Source of the DNA: Algibacter_G agarivorans
GTDB lineage: Bacteria > Bacteroidota > Bacteroidia > Flavobacteriales > Flavobacteriaceae
DNA: 64,000 nt
NCBI RefSeq assembly: GCF_039543245.1
Contig: NZ_BAABJJ010000013.1
Span: 1 to 64,000, forward strand
Direction of reading: 5' to 3'
In this document: positions 23,956-32,970 of the stretch, piece by piece
How positions within the stretch are numbered: position 1 is the first letter of the stretch
How the letters are laid out: each line of letters begins with the position of its first letter
Position numbers and translations under genes: made by a program
The notes under the pieces: model-generated
Database searches by the model: none
What the model was told of the DNA's origin: nothing
The model's input: only the letters and a program-made list of their open reading frames with translations

Positions 23956-25713
23956 CTAGTTTGATGCAGAGTATCTGAAATCTATGATAACATCATTAGC
24001 ATATAACTTGCCATTCTTTTCAATTACAACAGCTTCTTGAGGAACAAAAACCAATAAGGCCGAATGCTCTTTAGCTACATTAAAAGTAAAACTACCTGTT
24101 ACATTTTTAGCAATAAATGCTCTTTGAAGGGCATCATAAATCTTTAATTCTTGCTCTCCTGTTAAAATGGTAACGGCTTTAGCTTCTGGATTTGGATTGT
24201 AAAATAAGTAAGAAGGATATGCTTCGGATTTATAAAAATCTGTAGCTAATAAATCTAATTGTAATATATTTTCAATATTCGTTCTTGATATAATGGATCC
24301 TGCTATTCCAACATGTCCACTTCCATAAACACTGAATTGAGACACTTTCGGATTGTCTTTGTTCCATTTCATTCCATCACCAATTGCCACAGGAGCTTTT
24401 AAATCTAAATACAATCCTTCCTCTTCATAATGAGAACTTTTTATTAGGCCTTCATAAGCAATTACACCTTTAGTATGTGCTTTTTCCTCAGGAATTGTTT
24501 GATGATCGTCTGGAATTTGATATGGATAAAATAAACGGGATGCATTGGCAGCATTTAACATCCATTTCCCTATGGCATTCGCATAACGTTGGTCGTATCT
24601 AACCATGGGTACTAATGGCCACATGGTATCATAGGTATTCATTAAAAACCCAAATCCTCCATTATGTGTGGTACTTCCAACTAATCCAGAAACATCATAT
24701 CCGTTCCATTCGTCTACTAATACACCCCAACCTTCTCTGCATATGGGATCTCCATTAAAAGTCCAATCTAATATTTTTGAATAATCATAATTGGTTCCTT
24801 GTTCAGCATTTAATCGGGCTGCTACATAAGCACCAAAAGGCATCAGTATTTCATAAAACTTATTTTCTTTCTGATTTAAAAGTGCTTCTAATGATGATTT
24901 TGCACCTTCTAAATATTTTGGGTCATTAAATTTTTGATAAGCTGAATACAATACATAAGCATGTCCTGCAGCCACATCTTCTTGTGCACAAATCCAATTT
25001 TTAGTGGGTTCCATGGTGGCATAATTAAAAAAAGAATACTCGTAATTTCCGTTTAAAACAGCATCAGCTTCATAAAATTTATCGGCTACTGAACGTAAAA
25101 TAGGTTCAAAACCTGTTTCGTTTGGATAAAAATCCGCTACGGCATAAAACATCACGTTGGGATACACATCATACCACCAATCGCGCGCATAACCGCCACC
25201 TAACTGAGCTACTTCTGGGCAAGTATTGTTCATCATAATATCCCATTTCGTTTCAGAATTGAAATAATTTTTCAGCATGCCCGTATAATTTTCACCGTTC
25301 TGGTTCGACTTGTCCACACCTACCAAACTGCCTCCCAAAACAGAGCCAATACTTGCCAGGGATTCATGAAAAATACCATCGTAATGTTCTATGCCCTGCC
25401 TTACATCGCCCATTGCTGTATAAATGCCGTAAGTTTCTTGATCTACGTTTTTACGGGAATTATCCTTCCAGATCATGGGCCAATATTTTCCAGTTTGGTT
25501 TGGGTCATATACCAATCTATCATAATCTTTAGCTATCTGGTTGAAGTCGATAATTTTAAAAGGTTCTGGCAAATTAGGCATGGAATCAATACGACTTAAT
25601 TGAAGCTGATTGACCGGGTTTTCTATGCTAAATTTTGATGGTTCGGTTTTGCATGAATAAAAACCTAAGCCAATCATTAAAACTAGGATGTATTTTATTT
25701 TAAGTATTTTCAT
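23956..25713 (-). CDS. Secreted lipoprotein, candidate unassigned glycosidase/lyase (585 aa)
   Basis: Lipoprotein signal MKILKIKYILVLMIGLGFYSC. The mature part is helix-rich with repeated aromatic clusters (GKYWPMIWKDN, GGGYARDWWYDVYP, WICAQEDVAAGHAY, CREGWGVLVDEWNGYD, YDTMWPLVPMVRYDQRYA), typical of an (alpha/alpha)6-toroid carbohydrate enzyme, and ends with a beta-rich domain. No family recognised. It sits 11 nt upstream of the 822-aa gene and 20 nt downstream of the MFS gene in the PUL operon. A catalytic role is inferred; acidic candidates in the QED and DEW stretches are only guesses. Confidence 0.6.
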   Translation of the reverse strand: MKILKIKYILVLMIGLGFYSCKTEPSKFSIENPVNQLQLSRIDSMPNLPEPFKIIDFNQIAKDYDRLVYDPNQTGKYWPMIWKDNSRKNVDQETYGIYTAMGDVRQGIEHYDGIFHESLASIGSVLGGSLVGVDKSNQNGENYTGMLKNYFNSETKWDIMMNNTCPEVAQLGGGYARDWWYDVYPNVMFYAVADFYPNETGFEPILRSVADKFYEADAVLNGNYEYSFFNYATMEPTKNWICAQEDVAAGHAYVLYSAYQKFNDPKYLEGAKSSLEALLNQKENKFYEILMPFGAYVAARLNAEQGTNYDYSKILDWTFNGDPICREGWGVLVDEWNGYDVSGLVGSTTHNGGFGFLMNTYDTMWPLVPMVRYDQRYANAIGKWMLNAANASRLFYPYQIPDDHQTIPEEKAHTKGVIAYEGLIKSSHYEEEGLYLDLKAPVAIGDGMKWNKDNPKVSQFSVYGSGHVGIAGSIISRTNIENILQLDLLATDFYKSEAYPSYLFYNPNPEAKAVTILTGEQELKIYDALQRAFIAKNVTGSFTFNVAKEHSALLVFVPQEAVVIEKNGKLYANDVIIDFRYSASN

Positions 25714-25733
25714 CTGATAATATTTTTCTTTTT

Positions 25734-27044
25734 TTATTGGACGGTTATAGTATCTATAGAATCTGTACTTTGAGCGATTTCATTTTTGGTTGCTAGGGTT
25801 TCATTTTCTAATGTTTCTTGCTGTTTTAAAAGCTGTTTCGCAATAATTATGGAAAGCAATTGAAGCACCCCAATAATCAACAAGGCGTATCGTAATGCTA
25901 TGTCCGTATTTACATAAAACGCAATGACCAAGAACGTGCCTGCACCTAAAAAACGACCAACAAACAACCCGAATTCATGATTCAGAATATAAGAAAACTC
26001 GTTTCTGTTTTCAATGGAAGACAATAAATCAATGACTTTCAATTGAATGGGAAAATAAGCAATATCAAGAACAGGTCTAGATATTAATAATAAAAACATA
26101 AATATGATAACACCTGTTGTATTAAAAAGCAAACCATTAAAAAAGGATGCTAAGAAAAAGGATACGAGCCCAACTGAAAAAATCATTAATCGATGTTTTG
26201 GTTTAGATATTTTACCTAAAACAAGCATAATTACTGCTGCTATAACCGCTCCAATGGATATTGCCGAACCCAATGCGCCCTCTGAGTGAAAGAATTTCAT
26301 CATCAACATGGCAGGTGCTGTAACAATAAAACCTTGTGCTAATCCTTTTAATACCGCTAATTGAAGCATTTTTTTCCAAAGTTTGTGAAATGTAAAGTAT
26401 AAAAACTTTTCACTCTTTGGTTTTTCATAGGTTCCAAAATGAAATACAATAGATGCTAAAATGGTAATTCCAAAAACAATCATGGTTATAACTCTATATC
26501 CTGAATTAACAGCATCATTTGAAATCTCACCTTCACCTTCATTTCCGCTCATTAAGAACCATCCAATCATTACAGGAACTATAGACGCAATAATGGTATA
26601 AAGAAATGTTTCTAAGCCATAATAAAAATTTCGTGTTTTATCTTTGGTGGTAGCAAGAACCAAATAATCCCTATTTGCCCAATATAAACCAAAAGACATG
26701 CCCATAATTAAACCAGCTACAGCTATTCCTGTATAATTAATTTCATCCAAAGACATCATAAACACCATGGAAACGCCACTTAATAACATGCCTAAAGAAA
26801 ATAATCTTTTAATATTAATGGTGTTCAATAAATATCCATTTATAAAAAAAGTAATGGGGATTCCCACATAAATTGCCAATTGATATAAAATAACTTTAGA
26901 CGGATCATCCGAGTTTCTCATGATATATGAGGCTACAAAAATGTCGATTACTGGCAATACAAAAGCATAAATTGTATTAGTAAGTATCAGTATTTTTGCA
27001 CTTCTAGTAAAATCCTTTAGTCCTACTCCTGCTAATTTTCCCAT
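25734..27044 (-). CDS. MFS transporter (sugar permease)
   Basis: 436 aa with about 12 hydrophobic helices and a short polar C-tail. The N-terminal half includes GMSFGLYWANRDYLVLATTKDKTRNFYYG, read in two blocks, with the charged loop between helices typical of major facilitator proteins. Its ATG overlaps the GH130 stop at 27044. By position it imports the mono- or disaccharide made by the periplasmic enzymes, delivering substrate to the cytoplasmic GH130. Substrate not determinable from sequence. Confidence 0.85.
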   Translation of the reverse strand: MGKLAGVGLKDFTRSAKILILTNTIYAFVLPVIDIFVASYIMRNSDDPSKVILYQLAIYVGIPITFFINGYLLNTINIKRLFSLGMLLSGVSMVFMMSLDEINYTGIAVAGLIMGMSFGLYWANRDYLVLATTKDKTRNFYYGLETFLYTIIASIVPVMIGWFLMSGNEGEGEISNDAVNSGYRVITMIVFGITILASIVFHFGTYEKPKSEKFLYFTFHKLWKKMLQLAVLKGLAQGFIVTAPAMLMMKFFHSEGALGSAISIGAVIAAVIMLVLGKISKPKHRLMIFSVGLVSFFLASFFNGLLFNTTGVIIFMFLLLISRPVLDIAYFPIQLKVIDLLSSIENRNEFSYILNHEFGLFVGRFLGAGTFLVIAFYVNTDIALRYALLIIGVLQLLSIIIAKQLLKQQETLENETLATKNEIAQSTDSIDTITVQ

Positions 27045-28093
27045 TATTTTTCTAGTGTTTTCAATATTTGGTTAATCGAGCATTTTGCAAGACAAACGTG
27101 TTCGTCTGACGCTCCGTAATACATTTTGATGGTATCTCCATCAACGATGTGTCCATTGGTGAAAACTACATTTCCAAAAAACCCTGTTTTTTCGTATGTT
27201 GCAATAGGTTCCATAATGGGTTCTTCAGAGCGAGCAATTACAGTTGAAGGGGCTTCCAAATCTAATAGTATAGCACCCAAACAATAACGGTTCCCCTCTG
27301 TTGCTCCATGATAAATCATTAACCAACCTTTATCTGTTTTAATTGGTGCCGCTCCTGCTCCCAATCGTTTGCTGTCAAATTGCCCTTTACGGGTTTTAGC
27401 GATACATTTATGATTGCCCCAATGTACACCGTCTGGTGATTCTGAAATCCAAATGTAGTTTCCCCCAAGCTCTGGACTGCTCGGTCTATGCAAAGCATAG
27501 TATTTTCCATTTATTTTTTCTTCAAAAATGGCGCAATCTTTATTGTGTGGACTAAACATCATGCCTTTCTTTTCGAAATTTTTCCAATCTTTAGTGGTCC
27601 TTAATCCAACGCCTACGCCATTGGGGGACACCATGGTATAGGTTAAATAATAGGTGTCTTCAATTTGTGAAACCCTACAATCTTCAATGCCATAACTTTC
27701 ATATTCGCCTTCTCCAAAAAGTGAAGGATACTTATCTGATTCTTGAAAATTGATTCCGTCGTCGCTAAAAAGCAGTCTAAGATGGGATATGGTTGTTAAA
27801 TAATCTGTGCCATCATAATTGATAACTCTAGCATCGGACGCATCTAGCTTCGGGTCATCCAAGTCGAAATCTAAAATTTCCACTTTACCAAAATCATTGT
27901 AAATGGGAACGGATACGACACCTTCTTTTTGAACGGTGCGTTCGGCTACCCTTACAAGAAGTCCTGTTTTCCCATTAAATTCAAACACGCCTGGATTTAG
28001 CAAACATTCAATAATCATGTTTTTATTGCTGGGCTCTAAATCCTTGGGAGACAATAATGGATTTTGTTTATATCTAATTGCAATATCTGCCAT
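27044..28093 (-). CDS. GH130 family mannoside phosphorylase / beta-mannosidase
   Basis: 349 aa, no signal peptide, so cytoplasmic. The five-bladed propeller family signature is clear: SYGIEDCRVS with the candidate proton donor D138, RLGAGAAPIKTDKGWLMIYHG, and a C-terminal YYGASDEHVCLA. GH130 enzymes phosphorolyse or hydrolyse beta-mannosides (beta-1,4-Man-GlcNAc/Glc, beta-1,2-mannan). Paired with the MFS gene by a 1-nt overlap, implying import followed by intracellular breakdown, and with manA ~12 kb upstream on the same strand. Confidence 0.88.
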   Translation of the reverse strand: MADIAIRYKQNPLLSPKDLEPSNKNMIIECLLNPGVFEFNGKTGLLVRVAERTVQKEGVVSVPIYNDFGKVEILDFDLDDPKLDASDARVINYDGTDYLTTISHLRLLFSDDGINFQESDKYPSLFGEGEYESYGIEDCRVSQIEDTYYLTYTMVSPNGVGVGLRTTKDWKNFEKKGMMFSPHNKDCAIFEEKINGKYYALHRPSSPELGGNYIWISESPDGVHWGNHKCIAKTRKGQFDSKRLGAGAAPIKTDKGWLMIYHGATEGNRYCLGAILLDLEAPSTVIARSEEPIMEPIATYEKTGFFGNVVFTNGHIVDGDTIKMYYGASDEHVCLAKCSINQILKTLEK

Positions 28094-28150
28094 ATCTAAT
28101 TTTATTTAATAATGAATCATAAAAGAACATAGTTTTTTATTTAGTAATCA

Positions 28151-28188
28151 TAAAAAAGAGAAGTAGTAATTATAAAAACAACTACTTC
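28151..28188 (-). terminator. Attenuating terminator after susD
   Basis: Minus strand GAAGTAGT / ACTACTTC (28160-28167 / 28181-28188) followed by TCTTTTTT. It lies 49 nt after the SusD stop and 67 nt before the GH130 start, a common place for partial termination that keeps susCD transcripts more abundant than those of the downstream enzymes. Confidence 0.7.
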
Positions 28189-28236
28189 CCTTCAAACTAA
28201 ACTAAAAAACAATGATTTATTAAAACAATGTTAATA

Positions 28237-29715
28237 TTAGTAATCTGGATTTTGGATGATGGTTCCACCAGACTTATCAATATCAATTTGAGGTATTGGG
28301 AACAGGTTGTGATGACTTTGAAAACCTTTACTAGAAAGTTCTGTTGAAGCCGTTCCCCATCTTTTTAAATCATTAAATCGGTGAGATTCAAATCCAAGCT
28401 CAACACGTCTTTCATGCATTAACCAGCCTTTTATTTCGGAAGCATTTGTAGAACTTGCTCTATCGAGTAACGTTCCTGGAGGTATTACTGAACCATCAGC
28501 CGTAGAGCTTGTTCTAGCTCTGTTTCTTATTTGGTTAATTATAGTAATGGCTCCAGATAAGTCTGCTGTTTCAAGAAGTGCTTCTGCTTTCCATAATAAT
28601 ACATCCGCATATCGAATATAAATTTTGTTGCCATAATCTGGATTGCCCGCAACCGAACCTCTAATTTTATAAGATGCTTTATTGTCTGGATCACCAGTAG
28701 TTGTATATAATAACCTCGGATCATTTGGTTCAAAGGCTTGGATAAAATCATCTGTAGGCGCGAAAAACCCCCAGCCAACAACATCTCGAAGTCCGTTTGT
28801 GTTATTTGGAGTTTCATTTGAGCGATGATCATAAGCAAAAATCACTTCATTATCGGTAAATTCAAGATCAGCATCAAAACTATCAAAATATTCAGTGTTA
28901 AGGCTGTAATTTCCTAAACCATCCAATTCTGTAATTAAACTTAGTACTGAAGGCCAATCTTCAGAAAATAATGCAACTTTAGCTTGCAAAGCAATAATAG
29001 CCCCTTTTGAAACTCTCCAAGGTTCTGCACCGTCCGGATATTTAGCGTTAGATGCTAACGATTTGGCAGTAGTTAAATCTGAAGCTATTTGAGTTAATAC
29101 GTCGGCTTTAGGAGATCTTACTGAAGCCTCTGCGGCTTCTTGAAAAGATTCAGGGGATTTAGTTAATAAAGGTACATCTCCAAAATTGTTTACCAAATCA
29201 AAATAGTAATATGCTTTTAGAAAATAAGCTTCTGATAATAGCTGGTTTTTACGAGCCTCACTCATTCCAGAATTTGGAACTGTTTCACCATCAGTTAGAA
29301 AACCAATACCTAAGTTTAATCTATTAATCCCAATAAAATCGTAGACCCAAATTCCATTAAAAGCCTGATTTTCCGTAGTAAAGGAAAAATCACTTACCTT
29401 ATCCATCCAAGGCTGATCGCCGTCTGGATTCCATTTCTTATTCATATCATTAGCTGCAATATCTTGCAATACGATATCATTTCTAAATACGGTACCTAAA
29501 TCCCATCTCCAACCTGGCACAACACCATTTAAAGTATTGCCAAGTGGGTGATATGACGAGCTTATTAACGCTTCTAAAGTAACTGCGGCCAACTCCGTAT
29601 CAACTAAATCCTCAGTTAATCTTCCTATGGGTTCATTATCCAATTCACTTGTACAACCAACTAAAGCGGCAGTAAAGCAAAATGTTATTAGTATGCTTAT
29701 AAATATATTTTTCAT
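28237..29715 (-). CDS. SusD/RagB family nutrient-binding outer-membrane lipoprotein
   Basis: 492 aa. Lipobox LVGC (C21) then polar residues. Typical SusD features are the N-terminal TPR-like helices (LLSEAYFLKAYYYFDLVNNFGDVPLL) and C-terminal blocks (YADVLLWKAEALLE, INQIRNRAR, ERRVELGFESHRFNDLKRWG, LFPIPQ). It forms the lid of the SusC porin and binds the oligosaccharide. It follows susC by 18 nt. Confidence 0.95.
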   Translation of the reverse strand: MKNIFISILITFCFTAALVGCTSELDNEPIGRLTEDLVDTELAAVTLEALISSSYHPLGNTLNGVVPGWRWDLGTVFRNDIVLQDIAANDMNKKWNPDGDQPWMDKVSDFSFTTENQAFNGIWVYDFIGINRLNLGIGFLTDGETVPNSGMSEARKNQLLSEAYFLKAYYYFDLVNNFGDVPLLTKSPESFQEAAEASVRSPKADVLTQIASDLTTAKSLASNAKYPDGAEPWRVSKGAIIALQAKVALFSEDWPSVLSLITELDGLGNYSLNTEYFDSFDADLEFTDNEVIFAYDHRSNETPNNTNGLRDVVGWGFFAPTDDFIQAFEPNDPRLLYTTTGDPDNKASYKIRGSVAGNPDYGNKIYIRYADVLLWKAEALLETADLSGAITIINQIRNRARTSSTADGSVIPPGTLLDRASSTNASEIKGWLMHERRVELGFESHRFNDLKRWGTASTELSSKGFQSHHNLFPIPQIDIDKSGGTIIQNPDY

Positions 29716-29733
29716 TGTTACAGTTTTTTAAAA

Positions 29734-32700
29734 TTAAAATTTAACGTTTACTCCAAACAAAACAGATGTTGAGGATGGGTACGTTCCTTTATCTACCAAT
29801 CCTGAAACTTCTGGATCTAAACCAGTATAATCAGTTGATGTGAATAAGTTTTTACCAGAGATATATAAACGCATATCTTGAAATCCTTTAATGCCATTTA
29901 TAGTATATCCAATCTCAATATTTTTAAGACGGAAATATGAAGCATCTTCTACGAAAAGACTAGAAACGTTACTGCTTCCGTTATCATTAAATGCAACTCT
30001 TGGCATACTATTCGTACTACCTTCACCATCCCAAGACCCTAAAATAGCTGTCGTATAGTTGAATGGTCGTGTGTCAAAATCTACGATTTTCTTCCCATCG
30101 TTATATTTTTCAATACCGCTCACACCTTGTACAAACAAGGAGAAATCAAATTTTTTGTACTCGGCATTAAATGCAAAACCATAGGTTAAATCTGGTATTG
30201 GAGATCCAATAAATTCTCTATCAAAATCAGGACTTATTTTACCATCTCCATTAACATCTTTAAATTTAATATCGCCTGGTTGAGCATTACCAGCTGTTAA
30301 ATGACTATCTACTTCAGCTTGATTTTGGTAAATCCCAATCATTTTATAACCATAATATGAATTTAAAGATTGCCCAACAACCGTTCTATATTTATCAGTA
30401 ACTATACTAGGTACATTTGGATGCAGTTTTTCGACATTATTTACCAATGTTGAAAAGTTTGCATTTATGCTATACTTAAATTCATGGTCTGAATTTCTAT
30501 AATTAGCAGAAAATTCGAATCCTTTATTACTAACTTCTCCAGCATTTACAATGGTAGGTTGTAAATCTCCAAATATACCAGGCAGCCCTATAGGTAATAA
30601 GATATCTGTCGTATTTTTTATATAATACTCGGCATTAAACACCAATTTATTGCTTAAGAAACCAACATCGACACCTATGTTTTTTTGAGTGGAAGTCTCC
30701 CATTTTAAATCTGGATTACCAAAACGGTCTCTTCCAGGAATATCTCCTGCTCTAAGTAATTCTAAGTAAGAATAATCATCAATATTTTGATTTCCTACTT
30801 GCCCCCAACTTGCTCTTAATTTTAAATTTGATAACCAATCAACATCACTTAAAAAGTCCTCATCTGATATTTTCCAACCTGCAGAAATAGAAGGGAAATA
30901 CCCCCAGCGATTATTCTCAGAAAATCTTGAAGAAGCATCAGCTCTAAGATTCGCAGTTACCATATATTTATTATCCAATACGTAAGATGTTGATCCAAAT
31001 ACTGAAAACAACCCGTATTCTGATGCAGTACCAGAATTGTTAACATCAAGACCTGAGCCTCCTTGATCTAGATACCTAAATTCATCAACCGTATAAGGAA
31101 ATCGTGATCTACTTGCCCCAATAAATGATTCATAATTTGAAACTAATTCAGTACCAAGCATAGCACTAAAATCATGTCTTTCATTAAACGTTTTTAAATA
31201 ATTTAATGTATTACTAAAGGTAAACGTAAAAGCTTCTCCTCTTAATTCACCTAAATTGTTTGGTCTATTACGTCTGCCTAATCCTTGGTCAATTGCGCTT
31301 CCACCTCCATCATCATCACCGTAATTCACATTAAAAGTTTTATCGTGATAAAAAGATAAATCTATACCCACATTACTTCTAAAAGTAAGGTCTTTCATTA
31401 ATTTATACTCACCATAAATATTACCAAATGTTTGGAACCTTGTAGTTCTATCATCAGAAAAATATGCTTGAGCAATAGGGTTACCTACCATTTCATACAT
31501 GGTTCTGTTCAATCCTTGGTCGTAACCAGTAGACGTAAAAAAGGGCATATCGGTAAAAGGATCTTCAGCTGAATAAGTAGGATCACTTACATCTTTGAAA
31601 ACTGGAATAACAGGTGCTCTTAATAAAGCAAATCTAATTAAACTTTCACCTGTAGAAGGCACCTTATCTTGGATTGAATATGATAACTGGAGATTTGTAC
31701 CAACCTTAAATTTATCCGTTAATTGAGCATTGATATTGGTTCTAAAATTCAATCTTTGGTATTTATCATTGTTATAAACTACAATACCATTTTCACCATA
31801 ATATCCTAAAGACATTAAATATTGTACTTTATCACTACCGCCACTGGCTGATAATTGTAAATTTTGTGATGAACCCGATTCAAATAACTCATCAATATAA
31901 TCGGTATCTCCAAAATCTGCTCTTCCTTTATCTGCCGTATAAGGGTTTGTTCCTGTAAAAGTATTATTCCATGCTTTTTCAGTAACATCCATGTACTGAG
32001 CGGCATTTAACATAGTAGGAAGATTAGTAGCGCTTTGAATACCGTAAAAGTAATTAGCCTCAAGAGTCATTTTTCCTTTTTTACCGCTCTTGGTTGTGAT
32101 TAAAACAACACCCGCTGATGCTCTTGCTCCATAAATTGAAGCAGCTGCGGCATCTTTTAAAACAGTCATTGTTTGAATGTCTGATTGATTTAAAAAAGAA
32201 ATATCACGAGACGGTACTCCATCAATAATATATAATGGCGTATTGTTGCCTATAGTTCCAACCCCACGAATAGTGACTTCAATATTTCCTCCAGGAGCAC
32301 CACTACTTGAAGCCACCTGAACACCTGCAACTTGACCTTGTAAAGATTGTGCTACATTTGAAGTTCTAACCTTGGCTAAACCCTCTACATCAACAACGGC
32401 CAAAGCCCCAGTTAATGTTGATTTCTTTCTTGATGAATATCCTACAAGGACAACCTCATCTAGTGCCTGCGAATCTTCTATCAATATAACATTAATAACA
32501 GTTCTTCCATCAACAGAAACCTCTTGGGTCGTATATCCAATAAAACTAAAAACCAAAATGGCATTTTGGTCTACATTATCGATGGCGTAGTTACCATCAA
32601 AATCGGTCACAGCTCCTTTGGATGTGTTTTTCACAATGATATTTACTCCCGGAATGGGACCATTACTATCTGAAACAGTACCTGTAACGGTCTGAGCAAA

Positions 32701-32763
32701 TAACGTAGTGCCTACTAATAGGGCGCCTATAAAAAATATGTTATAAATAATGTTTTTTTTCAT
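29734..32763 (-). CDS. SusC/RagA family TonB-dependent outer-membrane transporter
   Basis: 1009 aa. Signal peptide (to ~residue 24), a CarboxypepD_reg-like domain (VTGTVSDSNGPIPGVNIIVK), a TonB-box region after DEVVLVGY, a plug domain with the SusC hallmark TVLKDAAAASIYGARASAGV, then the 22-strand beta-barrel ending in an aromatic residue (FGVNVKF). It imports glycan fragments across the outer membrane with SusD. First gene of the catabolic operon, downstream of the sensor gene and an operator-like repeat. Confidence 0.96.
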   Translation of the reverse strand: MKKNIIYNIFFIGALLVGTTLFAQTVTGTVSDSNGPIPGVNIIVKNTSKGAVTDFDGNYAIDNVDQNAILVFSFIGYTTQEVSVDGRTVINVILIEDSQALDEVVLVGYSSRKKSTLTGALAVVDVEGLAKVRTSNVAQSLQGQVAGVQVASSSGAPGGNIEVTIRGVGTIGNNTPLYIIDGVPSRDISFLNQSDIQTMTVLKDAAAASIYGARASAGVVLITTKSGKKGKMTLEANYFYGIQSATNLPTMLNAAQYMDVTEKAWNNTFTGTNPYTADKGRADFGDTDYIDELFESGSSQNLQLSASGGSDKVQYLMSLGYYGENGIVVYNNDKYQRLNFRTNINAQLTDKFKVGTNLQLSYSIQDKVPSTGESLIRFALLRAPVIPVFKDVSDPTYSAEDPFTDMPFFTSTGYDQGLNRTMYEMVGNPIAQAYFSDDRTTRFQTFGNIYGEYKLMKDLTFRSNVGIDLSFYHDKTFNVNYGDDDGGGSAIDQGLGRRNRPNNLGELRGEAFTFTFSNTLNYLKTFNERHDFSAMLGTELVSNYESFIGASRSRFPYTVDEFRYLDQGGSGLDVNNSGTASEYGLFSVFGSTSYVLDNKYMVTANLRADASSRFSENNRWGYFPSISAGWKISDEDFLSDVDWLSNLKLRASWGQVGNQNIDDYSYLELLRAGDIPGRDRFGNPDLKWETSTQKNIGVDVGFLSNKLVFNAEYYIKNTTDILLPIGLPGIFGDLQPTIVNAGEVSNKGFEFSANYRNSDHEFKYSINANFSTLVNNVEKLHPNVPSIVTDKYRTVVGQSLNSYYGYKMIGIYQNQAEVDSHLTAGNAQPGDIKFKDVNGDGKISPDFDREFIGSPIPDLTYGFAFNAEYKKFDFSLFVQGVSGIEKYNDGKKIVDFDTRPFNYTTAILGSWDGEGSTNSMPRVAFNDNGSSNVSSLFVEDASYFRLKNIEIGYTINGIKGFQDMRLYISGKNLFTSTDYTGLDPEVSGLVDKGTYPSSTSVLFGVNVKF

Positions 32764-32880
32764 AATAAGAGTGTTTTTAATTGATTCATAATTTGAGTAG
32801 TTTTTTTCATAATTCTAAATAATTAAATGGATTAGTTAATGTTTAGTTCATTGTGTGATTATGATTTAAAAATCACTTTA

Positions 32881-32936
32881 TAAAGGTAGATGTAGGGTGC
32901 GTTAAATACTGTACACTATTTCGCCAATAGTGTACA
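32881..32936 (-). promoter_or_regulatory. susC promoter with 11-bp inverted repeat (putative sensor-regulator operator)
   Basis: TGTACACTATT (32910-32920), spacer TCGCC, AATAGTGTACA (32926-32936): perfect 11-bp arms. On the minus strand a -7-like TACCTTTA lies at 32881-32888, 21 nt beyond the repeat, so the repeat centre is about -49 from the predicted start (about 32874). This is where an AraC-type activator such as the adjacent hybrid sensor would bind. No T-run follows, so a terminator role is unlikely. Confidence 0.55.
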
Positions 32937-32970
32937 CTAGATGTAATTGCATTATTTTAAGCTAATTAAG

